Shown piece after piece: positions 22,150 to 35,300 of a stretch of 64,000 nucleotides of DNA. Source of the stretch: Lutraria lutraria (Eukaryota > Mollusca > Bivalvia > Venerida > Mactridae); the NCBI GenBank assembly GCA_964023205.1, contig OZ026837.1:13865479-13929478 (forward strand), given 5' to 3'. The notes below the pieces were generated by a model. It was not told the DNA's origin. It did not search any database and saw nothing but the letters and a program-made list of their open reading frames with translations. The translations under genes were made by a program, and so were the position numbers. Within the stretch, counting starts at the first letter, position 1. The number at the start of each line of letters is the position of its first letter.

Positions 22150-24419
22150 ATAATAAATATTCTTGCGTGTTATTTTCATTCAAAGTTTACTGAATAGGAA
22201 CAACTAACACAGACATAAGGAATGCTGATATTTAGTATTTATTGTATAACTGACTAATATTTGAAGGGAAAAATACATTTAAGTATATTGGGTCTATCAT
22301 ATTATTGTCATATATTTGTTAATTAGTTTATATACTTGTCTATATGAGTTAATTAAATGTTTCCAAAGGAAACGGACGTTTTACTTACACTGTTTGTAAT
22401 TGTACATTAAGTATCGGAGAAATAGTTGCATTTGTGAGATATATTACTAACTAGTAATGTGGAACATTTCTATAACAAACAACTACTAGTACATAGAAAT
22501 ACAGAATAGTGAAACAAAAGTCTTAAAAACTTGACAAACGCCAATATCCACAACAGTGGTGACTATAAATCGAAGGGTTTGGTTGGCACAGCAGGCACGC
22601 AACAACACGTTGAAAACAGAACATTAACTCCAAGTGCTGGAAGTACTGATGCACTAGAGGCATGAATAGGTTTGTAGATTTTCACAAATTACACAAATAA
22701 TACAAACAACAAGGTGTTTGCCAGACCTTTTCAGTTACAACAATCACCAACACATCCCCCATAGTAAGTGCATGCTTCTAGAGCAGAAATGCTTGATTTA
22801 ATATATAGATCTGTAGGAATGGTCTTTCAATAGTTGACAGAGTGCTTAGATAATCGATATCGAATTTGCATGATATATGTTTATGTATATACCTTTCGTG
22901 TTTTCTTTTATATCATATAAAGCATATTCAAAAGTGTATTTGTGAATTAAATGTGAAATCATGTGCTGTGAACATATCATTTCTAAAATTACTTAGTGTA
23001 AGCAGTCTTTATTAAAGAAATGTTACTTTAGTTGTTTTACAAACTTTGTGATTTTGTGTGAATATAAGAACCTGTTACTTACTAACTGGTTAGCACACAG
23101 ACTGAACGTGATCGTGCTGGTTGCAAATATTAACAACATGAATAGTGTTCATACAGACCACAAACTAGTACTTCATTGCAGATTACAACAGATCACAGTT
23201 TTCATATTTTAATTTCATAATATATGAAAAAGTACAATATTGTGGACAGCATAAAATGTGATTTAAGTATACATCAACAATTTTAAAAAGAATTAAGAAA
23301 GCCCATGACATCATGTACCCCAGTGACAACGGTCGTCATACAATGAATAAGTAGATTTTTTTACTGATGCCACATTTAACAATGAACTCTATATCAGACA
23401 AAGATGACACTGCTATCATCATTCACATTAAATCACAAACTTACACATCAAGACCATAATTATGATAGTTATTTTAGTTAGGGTTTTCTAACTTATGGCA
23501 ATTGACAATTTGTCACATATGAGCAAAGAGCTATTATCTATTTGATCACATCCAATATATTTAATCTTGTGAAACCAAGAAAGTAAAATGTTTGGATTCT
23601 CTTTAGAATGCTTTTTACATAAATACGAGTTCTTTGCAAACATTCTGAATTTCTGAATGCGAGAGGCAACACAGGATCATGCGCGACCGATTTGGCTTAA
23701 AGAATGTTTGACAGTATGTGGCTCAGATGAGTAGAATCTAAATTGAAATATAATTAGCAATGTCCGTGTTCTTGAGAAATATTTTCTCATAGTGAATGTA
23801 GCTGAAACCATTTATTTATAATTTACATCATATAGTTATTGTGACTGTTGTATAATATTAGTATAGTTATTCCGAACTGTTTACAAAGTTTACTGCATTA
23901 AAATACAATACCGGAAGGTCTTTGACCCATGCGACAAATGTTTACAGTGTGACAGACTGACATTCATACATACATTTACACTCATGAAATGAACATATAT
24001 AAATGAATACAAAAATTCTTACAACACTTAAGCACTCACTCAAAAGAACGTACAATAAGAACACTTTAGTACTTAGTAACTCTATACCGAAACGGAATGC
24101 ATATAGAAACTGTGTATCCCAAGTACACACTGCATACAGATTAATACATACGTATAATTATACAAATATGCATACAACAGACATAAAACAATCATAAATT
24201 TTATGTTAAATATCCATCATAGCAGAAAGCAGAAAAGTAACCAATTAAAGTATACAATCCCAATAACATATTTATTACAAATTGTAAAATATGAAATTTT
24301 CAACTAATGTGTACCAAATATACAGATTAATATGCATGAACTATGTATAAATATGCATACAACAGACACAATGTAAAATAAACATTACCAATAAAATATT
24401 ATGACCAACTGTACATGCT

Positions 24420-24668
24420 CTTGATATTACCAAAACATGTAATATCTTATGACAAATAACATACTATGACAAATTGAAAATACCCTTGATATTACCAAAA
24501 ATATATATTATGACAAATTGTACATACCCTTGAGATAATACAAATAACATATTATGACAAATTGTACGTACCCTTGATATTACCAATATTATATTATGAC
24601 AAATTGTACATACCCTTGATATTACAAATAATATATTATAAAAGATTGTACATACCCTTGATAAATAA
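24420..24668. repeat. Tandem repeat, 42-45 base period
   Basis: Five to six units contain TATTATGACAAATTGTACAT and ACCCTTGATATTAC (unit starts near 24465, 24509, 24553, 24595 and 24637). Confidence 0.8.
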
Positions 24669-24989
24669 GTTGACATAATTAAGAATAAGAATTTCAACTA
24701 ATTATACACAATATACATATCAATATAATGCAGTTATTGATTAGTAAGCCATTGAATATGATGGATGAATGCCGGTGAATATCACACCATATTTAATAGC
24801 TCACTAGTCAACAACTGTTTTATTATATGAAAAGTCTTTGATTTAAAACATTAAGGATAACATGCTGATTCATATTGAGTATCAATGTATCATTTGATAA
24901 ACAGCAATGTATATCAATCAATAAGGAAGATGAATACTAATATTTTCGGGTGATGAAAATTAACCTGGTTCTATTTTTAGATTTGGAAA

Positions 24990-25150
24990 CAGACAAGGGG
25001 TCAATTACTCGAAAAAGTAATCAATTAAATTAATGATTATTACTTCCTTTTCAGTAATCGATAAAATGAATGATTAATGGTTTCTGTTTAATAATTGATT
25101 AATGATCGGTAATCACAACCAAAATAATCGATTATTAATTGATTATTTGA
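24990..25150. repeat. TAATCGATTA-rich repeat patch
   Basis: Many variants of TAATCGATTA/TAATTGATTA, self-complementary words typical of short DNA-element remnants. 25150-25790 holds nothing recognised. Confidence 0.4.
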
Positions 25151-25792
25151 AGCATTTATGTATATTTTGGCTTTTGACTTTACAGTGGTATTGACCAGTG
25201 TTTATCTAATTTAGGTACCTTCTTGGGTGCCTTTCTTATCAATTTTATGTGACTTTTGTATAATTACAATAAAATATAGAACACTTGCTGATAAGATGAG
25301 AATATCTAGATACAGTTAAACAAAACTTTCAGAAATGACTAAATAACAGTGTTTGTCCTGGGCTTTCACTGGTCCTGGTACAAATTTATCAGGAAAAATA
25401 AAATGTTCTCTAACTACCATTGTTACCAGCTGTGAAATGAAGACTTGTGCATATACAACATTATATAAGTACAAGGGTTGACATAATTTTACTAATTTCT
25501 ATTAAATATCATGTATTACCATTAGATATGACATAAATTTATACTGTACGATGGATCAGGTTTAAAGCCAATCAAAATGTGTTTATTTATAGATCATACA
25601 ATAAATAAAAGTATGGCACATATGAGTGGACAATATACATTAAACAAACATATATGCTCGTTCTTGTGTTACCAGATTAACGTATTTATCTAATATAATA
25701 ATTATGAACCCAGTATAAAGAGATGTTTTTACCGTTAATGACACTATATGGTTCTGATAAGTAAGTAATTTATTTCAGATTTGTACAATAAA

Positions 25793-25937
25793 CTACATCA
25801 CCACTTGTCTGGAGTTCCTTCCCCTACCACTACGTTAATTAGCAAAATCGGGAACCAGACTACATCACCACTAGTCTGGAGTTACTACCCCTACCACTAT
25901 GTTATTTAGCAAAATCGCGAACCAGACTATATCACCA
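25793..25937. repeat. 67-base direct repeat, two copies plus a partial third
   Basis: 'actacatcaccac.tgtctggagtt' to 'agcaaaatcgggaaccag' appears twice with a few differences, and a third begins ACTATATCACCAC near 25926. Confidence 0.8.
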
Positions 25938-26055
25938 CACAAACCATTCTACATATAAATTCAAATCAGGTAATGGTTTGTTAATTGTGTTTTAAGGAGC
26001 AAAATACTTAAGGTTTTAAGATTAAGGAGTGTTTCTAGTTTCGTTGCTTTAACAT

Positions 26056-28344
26056 TAAAGCTTTTAACATTTTTAAGAAAAATAAATCTGATGCCAATTT
26101 TGAGAATTTTAAAGTTTTAAGAAATAAAGCCCAGTCTGTTGTCAATAAAGCAAAGCAAGATTATTTTACTAGCACTTTGAATGAGAACAAGAATGACTCC
26201 AAATCTCTATGGAAATATCTTAAAGACATTGAACAGCTACTATATAAGTGACCCCCCCAAAATCCACATGTGGTCTAATCTCTTAATTATTTTATTGCCC
26301 CTAATCAGATAAAACCAGTCTGGTCACGGTCTGTAGACTTGACACCTAGTCAAAAAGTGGGGTCATAAATTTTATTGATTTACAGTGATAATAAGTTTAT
26401 GACTAAATTGCTTTTGTTTTTATAAGCATAGAGTAACAGATTATGTAGACAGGTGCTAGTCTATCAATGACCCTGTCTGTTTTATTACCCCCTACTGTGG
26501 AATTAGGGGACTTTCTGGTCCATAAGTCACATGCCTCGCATTCCTGGTTCAATGTCTTTAAGCAGTTGGGTTTGCCATCTAAAAAGAACAACTCCTCTTC
26601 ATGTCAAAGTATAGGTCTCAATATTGATGGTGTATTATGCTTTGACAAATTAAATGTTGCTGAGACTTATAATAAGTTTTACACAACTGTAGCATCTAGT
26701 CTTGTATCCAAACTTCCTAGACCTCCGTTTAAATATGGCAAGGATTTTGTCGCTAAATTTTACTCGGCTAAAGGTGTAAAGGTCAATAACTGTTCCTTCT
26801 CTCTTGTTTCTGAGAACAAAGTTCTTAAATATTTAAATAAGATGAGTGCAGATAAAGCTACTGGGCTGGATAGTATCCCTGCAAAATGTATTGTTGATGG
26901 TTCATCTTTAATTGCCAGCCCTCTAACACATGTTATTAATTTATCATTGATACAAGGATCTATACCTGATGATTTAAAATCAGCAAGGGTTATTCCATTG
27001 TACAAGAAAAACAACAAAACTGAAGTTGGCAATTACAGACCAGTGTCTATACTAAGTGTAATATCAAAAGTTTTTGAAAGGGTTGTTTATGACCAAGTAG
27101 AAACATACCTCAATGATAAAGACTTGTTATATAATCTTCAGTCTGGGTTCAGAAGTAGATACTCCACTGAAACCTGTCTCATTCATCTAACTGATCTCAT
27201 ACGTTTTAATCTAGATAAAGGTAATCTTGTTGGGATGGTTTTACTAGACCTACAAAAGGCATTTGATACTATTGACCACTCTATATTAGCCATGAAACTT
27301 GAATGTCTTGGTCTTGGGAAAGATGTAATACACTGGTTTGATTCATACTTATCAAATAGACAACAGCTTGTTGATATATCAGGAACACATTCCACACCAG
27401 CTCATGTGTCTTGTGGAGTGCCTCAAGGATCAATCCTAGGGCCTCTTTTATTTTTAATTTATGTCAACGACATGTCTGCAGTTGTAAAAAATCAGCTTAT
27501 TCTATATGCAGATGATTCAGCTATACTTGTGGCAGATAACGACAAATCAGTTATTGAGAATGCTCTTGCAGATGATTTAAAATCAGTTCAATCATGGTTA
27601 ATAGATAATAAACTGTCATTGCATCTTGGTAAAACTGAGTCCATTGTTTTTGGTTCCAAAATTAAATTGAAAAAGTGTCAGTCATTAAATGTATCTTGTA
27701 ATGAAACTTCTATCCAGTCAACTACTTCTGTTAAATATCTTGGTGTCACACTTGATCAGTCATGGTCCTGTGATAAAATAGTTAGTTCAGTAATAAATAA
27801 AGCTAATGCTAGACTGAAATTTCTTTAAAGGAAAAGTAGCTTTCTTAATGAACAAACAAAAAAGCTTATAGTCTCTTCCCTTATACAGTGTCATTTTGAT
27901 TATGCATGTTCTTTTTGGTATCATGGCTTTACTAAACATTGGAAAAATAAGTTACAGGTCACCAAAAACATACTGATACGTTTTGTACTTAATCTTGATC
28001 ATAGGGCCCATATTAGTAAAGATCATTTTGTTCAACTAAATTGGTTACCTGTAGATAAAAGAGTGGAACAAATTGTTTTATATAATGTTTTTAAGATAAA
28101 GACTGGTGTAAGCCCAAAGTACCTCTGCACTCATTTTATTTCTCAAGATTCAATTCATTGATATAGCACCAGATTCAGTCAGCATGGATGTTATGCTGTT
28201 CCTAAAGTTGGTTCTTTTGGTTTAAAATCATTCTCCTTCACTGGTATCAAATTGAGGAATTACCTTCCAGTCCATATTAAGAATAATAATCAATTAGGTA
28301 AATTTAAATCTGAGGTCAAACAGCATCTTTTAACTAGTATTTAA
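26056..28344 (+). pseudogene. LINE ORF2 reverse transcriptase with insertion and two nonsense codons
   Basis: 26056-26230 encodes the linker (VVNKAKQDYFTSTLNENKND…LWKYLKDI). It is cut by about 300 foreign bases and resumes near 26550 with QLGLPSKKNN. The polymerase motifs are all readable: YRPVSILSVISKVFE, the metal-binding LLDLQKAFDTIDH, GVPQGSILGPLLF, the active site YADD (near 27508) and KTESIVFGS. The stop at 27826-27828 and a TGA near 28159 are in frame with the rest, and the same frame continues to TAA at 28342-28344. The open ATG at 26467 lies inside the insertion and is not the native start. Confidence 0.85.
26232..26548 (+). mobile_element. Insertion inside the LINE, related to the element at 7.9-8.15 kb
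   Basis: From AAGTGACCCCCCC to TTCCTGGTTCAATGTCTT the sequence aligns with 7890-8150 (shared words include TTTATTGCCCCT, ATAGTGATAAT/ACAGTGATAAT and TCTATCAATGACCCTG). This copy has an extra block of about 70 bases (26471-26543) whose GTCCATAAGTCAC end partly mirrors the GTGACC start. It interrupts conserved ORF2 sequence, so it came later than the LINE. Ends are approximate and I could not find a convincing target duplication. Confidence 0.6.
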
Positions 28345-29232
28345 TGTTTACTGTGATATTCATATAGGAATTGTGATACCTTTTTAGTTAATATATCCAC
28401 ATTTTATTTTTTTATTATTATGTTCATAAATAGTTGTTATTATCTTATCTAGAAATTTATATATATCTGCATTTGCCTCTCTGGGTCAAATGCCATATAG
28501 AAGGACCACAATGGAAATAAGGGGTTTCCCCTTTTTTGTGTCATCCTTGGTATTTAAAGTTGACAATCATGGTTACCACTATTTATTAAATTTGATTTCT
28601 TATTTTAGAATAAAAATTGATGATATTTATTTTAATTACACTATTTTAAAACAGTTATTCATTTAATATTTCTATGTATTTTCATTTTTGGCAATCTAAT
28701 GTCTGTGATATATGTACCATGTTTTATATGCTTTTTATACTGAAATAAATAATAATAAATAAATACAAACAGTCATGAATCCAGTTTTGCAGCATGCCTC
28801 ATACGTTTGTAATTGTGAGGTTGTACATACTAGTATGATTCACGGTTTTCAATAGTCAGTTTAATCATTACAAAAATCATCAATGCTGTTGTGCGATATT
28901 TTATAACACTAATAATCATATGAATTTCATACATAATTCCACTCATCTTAAATATTTTTCTTACTTTTTCTTCACTTATGTTACATCTACACAAAGTTAT
29001 TTTTCAAAACTGCAGGAGGTCACCCCCTGTCAAACAGTTATTCATACCAGTATGCACAGTCGCTACCACTCCTTTTAGCTTTCTTATTTTCGACGAACAC
29101 CTAAATATCATGGAACTCTAACCTATACTAAGACAAATGCAACTGTCATGAAATCATACCACTTATTATTCGTCGTTTTTCAACAATGTTGTAACCTTGA
29201 TCTTGTAGGTTTTTCGTTCATGATTCGTTGCA

Positions 29233-29399
29233 TTATTCAGGCTTTTGAAACAAGTAACGGTCATCGTTCATTAAATCCGCCATTTGTCTGTTGAAAGGTT
29301 CATAAAACGAATACAACATATCACGTGATTTATTCAATATGGCGTCGTATTTCTTCTTCTTTTGGATTTGTTGCTTCCATTTCTGTGGAGACAACTGAC
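29233..29399 (-). CDS. Sulfotransferase exon 8 (C-terminus)
   Basis: 167 bases from CTACACAG to the TAA at 29235-29233. Encodes QLSPQKWKQQIQKKKKYD and YEPFNRQMADLMNDDRYLF, the C-terminal helix of the family. Confidence 0.88.
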
Positions 29400-32300
29400 C
29401 TGTGTAGATAAAGCATTAAATAGATTAATGTGCTGCACGGTTACTGTTTCAACAATCAGAGCCACATGAGGCGGACTGTTTACCTAACCATCGTTCCTGG
29501 AAAAACCAGTACTAGACTCCCATCATCTGTAAGCAACTGCTTACTTTCTCACATAAAGAGACGTGATCGGTAGCTAGGATGGAACCCACGACCCTTTACC
29601 AGTGAGAGGTCATAGTGTTTTGAAGTTAGCGACGTTAACCACACAACCACGGGCACGGATGCACAGTTACTAAGGAATATAACAATAAATAAAAATGGGG
29701 CGGGGGAGTTATTGAAATAACACAAAAATTAATCGGCTTCATATGCATCAATTACAAAGCACCCCCAACGATTTTTTGAAGACGAGACTGAAGTGCATTC
29801 CTTTGAGATAAGAAACCTTGGTATCAATGGGGTCTGTGGAATGACGATTCTAATTGCAAGACATGCATTATTCCCACTGGCGTGTTTGTCTTTCTGTCTA
29901 TTTTTTCTAAAGTCGCTGACCTTTTTTATACATTGCTTGAATACAGTTAAGTTCGATTCAGTATGTTTATGTATACTGTATAGTATCAATAAACTAGATC
30001 AACACCAATTACTGTATACAATAAGTAATGTTTTTATCTCTCATATTTCGCTATGCATCATCAAGTATACATGCTTTTTTTTCGTTGTAATTTTCATATA
30101 TAGTCAATATTTTTTCATTATACATGTACTTACTTATATCCAGAAAAGTAAATATTTTTCTTAAAGTGTCATCCATGTTATCATGATACTCCTGTGTCAA
30201 AACTGTATGGATTCGTATCTTTCCGAACACATTTATCATTTCTTTCATATATAACGCATAAAACCCAGCCGTGAAACTTTCTGCCAAATAAACACGGTTC
30301 TGAAAAAGTGATATTTGAAGGTTTTATATAATTAAATAGCAACATGATTTTCCCATTGTATGGCTTAGCTCTCTTAGGCAACAACCTCTTAACAACAACA
30401 TGAAGTTGCTACTCTCAAAGGATGTTGCTTTGGAGTGGTTGTACTCTATACAGTTACGTAACACATTACTTTGTTAAGCTATTAAAACTTTTATAATTCT
30501 TAAATGTATGTGAAGAAACATGCAGAATGATACTCCTAGCCTCGTCTATTGCTTTATAATTGCCTTCTTATGAAATATATATATGGCCTCAATATTAAGT
30601 ACCTACTCGTATCAAATCGTTTCTCATCGTTTCGTTGTAAATACACCGTCTGACTGACCAACGACTGAAACATTCTGAATACACCTTGGTGAGACAAACA
30701 ATCTGAGAGTGAAATTCTTCCGGTGTCTTTATCTTGTCTGACATATGCCTCGTTGTGTGCCAAAAGTCGGAATACAGTCTGGAAAATACATTTAGGGAAT
30801 GTTTTATCTTAAATGGTTCCCGTTGACTCTGTCTTTACAAAGACTTTGGTGCACTGCAAAAAGGAACAGGAACCAGCTTATGTTTTAATCCTTTGCTTCT
30901 CCTAATGGTGAGGCAAAAATAAACACCTCGTTTCCTCCAACACACCCTAAGATAAAATATCAGAAGATCGGCAGGACTTATTTTCCAAATATTATTGTTT
31001 TAACACGGAGATATGTTTCATATACAAATTAACGTATTTGCACAAACTTTGAAGGATTTTGGAACTTTTTTACGCCTAAACATTATGACATCATTCATTT
31101 TTTCAAGTGTCACTGACACTGTTTTTTATTCACTGCGCTAAGTTAAAAAGGATGGAACTTACGTAATCGTGAAATATTTAGGTTAAAGGTAACACTCGGT
31201 TTTCATCGATGTACCTGATTCCTGCCTTGCTCTTTGAATTCATAATGCCGTATTTAATAGTAAGCACAAAAGTAACTTAATACGAAAAGCTAAATAAATG
31301 TATGGATTTTTGTTGGTCAAACATATTTCTGCGTTTTATGTTTGTATGGCGCAAATACCGTCAAGTCACAAACTGGCCTCCTAACAATTAAACATTGATG
31401 TTTGTTTTCACTGGTTTCAGATGATGAGTTCAACACTATAAATTGTATACATATCCATTGATATACAGACAAATCTGCGAACAAAGACCACCCATGTGAA
31501 AGACCTTATATTATGCCCTTTATTGACAGGTGGTCATTTTTTAAATAATCAATGTGGGGTTTTAAAAGAATGTGTACTTAAATATTATACTGACCTTGTC
31601 ACGGGGTCACGTAATATGATTATTATTTTAGCCTTTGGGGATATGTGATCCAGATAGTGAAAGTTTGTGTATTTTGGCTCAGGTAGACCTTCGTTTCCAG
31701 GCAACAAATGCCAGTTCGTGTGTATATGGAAATTTGCAGGTGTGCCCTCCCCTGGAAGAAAATGGATGCTTTAACCAAACGAATTAGAATTAAATACATA
31801 TTGTATTGTTAACACGGTCAATGTACTTGCCATTGTTTGGGCAATGCATTGGTAAGGAGCTGCTTCGTCTAAAATTCATATTCGTTGATGCGAATCTTTC
31901 ATATAAGCTTGATGCATAAGTAAAAACATCGAAATAAAAATATAAAATATAAAAACTATAAAAATTTGCGTATACTAGTATATGTTGTCAAGTATTAACG
32001 TGCAGAACGACTAAACTTTAATGGACACTTTTTCAGTGTTCCCAGCCCAGATATCGAACTATGTACTGTACATAGGAAATTGTAGGGAAAATGACGAGGC
32101 ATATGATCAAGAACCAGTCACAACTATACGAAGCAAGAGTAGGGATATCAATGCCCGTTCTCCTGTATCTTCTACTCCCTCTCTGTCTCCGGAGCGGCTC
32201 TGGAATTACCATAGCTGTTGAGTAGACCGTTAAACAAGAGAGAAACAAATCATATATTGTTAAACGCTGATATATTTTCCAGAATCAAACACTCTAGACA

Positions 32301-35300
32301 TTTCAATTTTCTAATCAAATCATTTTTATAACCGTTAGCATTTTACCTGTCGTACGAATTATAAATATGAGAGCTGTTATCGATATTACTTCAAAGAATC
32401 TTTCAAAGATGGACTAACTGTTCAATTAGCAACACTTTCTTTTCACTAACATCCTACCTGTTATGAACGATGCATTCAAAGATATATTTTCCGCCGCTTT
32501 ATCAAACAACGATATGTAGCACTTCACCGACCTAACATCACTGCATACACCTTTAATTAAGAATAAAAAAGACATTGTAAATTGCACAGCAAGCGCTATG
32601 TTCGTCTTATATTAACTATATATTGTAATTTAAATATAAATGTTCATATGAACGTCTGCTGGTTTCCTGCTCGGGTTAGTTAGAAGCATTCCCTTTGAAT
32701 CTTTTTTTTAATCAATTAGGTAAAAAGTTCAATAATTGAGTAGCATAGAATTACCTTTATACATCTTTATGATAGACTTTTGATTCTTTCTACCTGTTAC
32801 ACCCCATCTTCGTCTTGACAACCATTGCGATTCCTTGAAGCCAGTAGGTACTATTTCTGGATGGTTTGATAATCTTTTAAACAAATCCGAAGTTGCACTT
32901 TTCTTTACTCCTACATAAGTAGACATAGGCCTGTAATTGATTACAAAGCTTCCAAACGAAATGCATGCTTGTTAATATATATATCGATTTCAAAACTAAC
33001 AGCATGTCACAAGTTACATCAAAACGTGAAAAACAAATTCACAAAAATAGAAATTGATAAGAACATTAATTACGTTTGAATGTCCATTCATTTTAAAGGA
33101 TTTGATATCATCATACCTATGATGTAAAAATAAGGTACGCAGTGAAATTTTCCATCTGTAATTAGACCTTTCGTATCGCTTGCAACCCAACAAGGATTCT
33201 TGTATTTCGACTCAAACTGTACTTGCCTCTGAAATCATACAATTTATAATTCATTGTAGAGTCAAAACCTGTGAACAACGACCAGCCTTGGGAAAGACAT
33301 ACTATGTTCTTTATTCATTGTGTGGCCTTTATTCGAAAGTAGCCGCTAACACATGATTGACTGTATACACTTGTTACAATTCAACATCGTTAACCTTTCC
33401 ATTCTCACTGATTTTTCAGCAAGCCTAGGTAACTTGAATAGACATATGTTGATAAGCAGTAAACGTGACCTTTTAAACTACTTTTAACTCACCAAAAACA
33501 AGTTCAGAATCACAAGCCTATGCAAGGAGTGATTCGCCGGGACGTCGCCTCCTTCATACATAAGTATGCTAATTTCTAAATTTGTTATCTCAAAATGGTG
33601 CTGCCAGATTTTGGAAATGTGTATGGTTTTTATAGGCACCCATGACTGAAAATGGTTTATTATGAGATTTTTCAAAACAAAAAGTATTCCTTTGTATTGA
33701 GTTATTTCCCATTTGAATTTGCGTTGAAGTCTATATGAGTAATCCGTTATTTAAAGGTTTAAAAAAATCTCAATTTCAATGAAAACTCATGGTAAAATGA
33801 TGCAATAACACTGTATCAAGTTCATTCGACTGAGACATATAGGTCACCATGCAATATCAAAGATGTTTTGATACTTATCTATTTTCACCACGTGCAACAA
33901 CACTTACAAAATTAAAAAATGTGTTGTTAAATGAATTATAGTATCTTAGGGAATTATCAAAGAAATAATAATAATTGGATAATACTATTTCTGATAACTA
34001 TAATATTAAAGGGGCATACCCTACAACTGACAAACATTCTGTGAAAGTGTAAAAATGTGCTAGATGTATATGCAAAACAATATATAAAGGATAATTGCAG
34101 GAAGAACACGGGTCATAAAATGACTAGTTTAGGTACTAGCCGCAAAAAACATAGCTATGAATAATAAGTCACTTCCACCCAAAAATTTCCATGACTAAAT
34201 GTATGTGTCACAAATACATATTTTTTATGATTTTATTTTTAATTGGATGATTTTTTGGCTGAAACTTTCTTCGTCGGCTTTTTTCTTTACAAGCTTCTAT
34301 TTTATCATCATTTTGCCTTAATTCTAAATGCACCAAGTTGTAGGGTATGCCCCTTTAATATTTTTGTGTAGCACTGAGCAGTAAGGTCACAAAAGTACTA
34401 TATTATGGATCAGATACCTTATGGTACAATGTACTAGTATATTTCGCTGAATTTTCAACCACTTATACTGACATTTCTTTACTTTAACAGTTAAATTTAA
34501 CTATGTTTGTTGACGATTAACCAATTTGTTTTGTCAGTTGTATAAACGAATTTAACCTTAACCTTTAACATTAAGTTTACAAACGAATCTAAATAAAATT
34601 TAAATAAAGCATTGCTTACACAAAATTTTACACAAATTATTGATCTAACACAGCGGTTAAAGCTAATAAATCCGTATACGAGTAAAGTTGGATGCTGGAG
34701 AATAGCGTCGAGCTTATCAATGGTACACTATCATATAAATATCACATTTCTGAGAGGGCATTATTAGAAATGGTCTGCGCGAGAAAAATAATGATGAGCG
34801 AGGCAGCGCTACGGTCAACATTGCTTTTTCGAGGACTGGCGATTTTTAATAACGCCCTCTCAGAAATGTGCTATTTATTTTATTACATGTATACCGAAGA
34901 TTTTAATAGAAATGTAAAAAGACAAATATGATGTCACAAATTTCGGTACTAAAAAAACTCGGAACAGTCTTTTTCTGCTCTTTGAATGTTTTCATACCAT
35001 CAAAGCATTCAAGCCTGCCTCGGAAACATTGACAAACGCTTTAATAGTCATTTTCTGTAAGTGGAAAACTGTCTTATTTACTTTGACTTATGATATCATG
35101 ATGTTGTTTGTACCTACTCATGCGCCGGCTTATAAAAGGTAAACGAAATTTTGAATTAATTTAAAGTATTTTCAAGTTGAATCTACAATCTAGAACATAT
35201 TTTATTAAGAATAAGTCGTCAAATAAATGGAAATGATTTAATAAACGAAAATCTGTTTGAACTGTACGCGCATCATTTCTGCGCATGCAGTAATAAAGTG

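Larger units (their letters stand above)
26050..28766 (+). mobile_element. Non-LTR retrotransposon (LINE), decayed
   Basis: Contains an ORF2-like linker, a full reverse-transcriptase domain, a C-terminal region, a 3' untranslated region and an AATAAATAATAATAAATAAAT tail at about 28744. The endonuclease part is missing at the 5' end. It resembles the CR1/L2/Jockey side of the LINEs; I cannot place it more exactly. Two in-frame stops and an insertion show it is dead. Confidence 0.85.

Noticed and set aside
26467..26550. ATG at 26467 as the start of the LINE reverse transcriptase
   Set aside because: This stretch lies inside an insertion shared with 7.9-8.15 kb; genuine ORF2 similarity resumes only near 26550.
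32911..32930. Alternative 5' extension of sulfotransferase exon 3 from the AG at 32932-32931
   Set aside because: It would put the exon out of phase with exon 2; the AG at 32912-32911 gives a seamless IIGVKKSATSDLF.
34692..34931. 79-codon plus-strand frame
   Set aside because: It spans a hairpin MITE and exists because of it.
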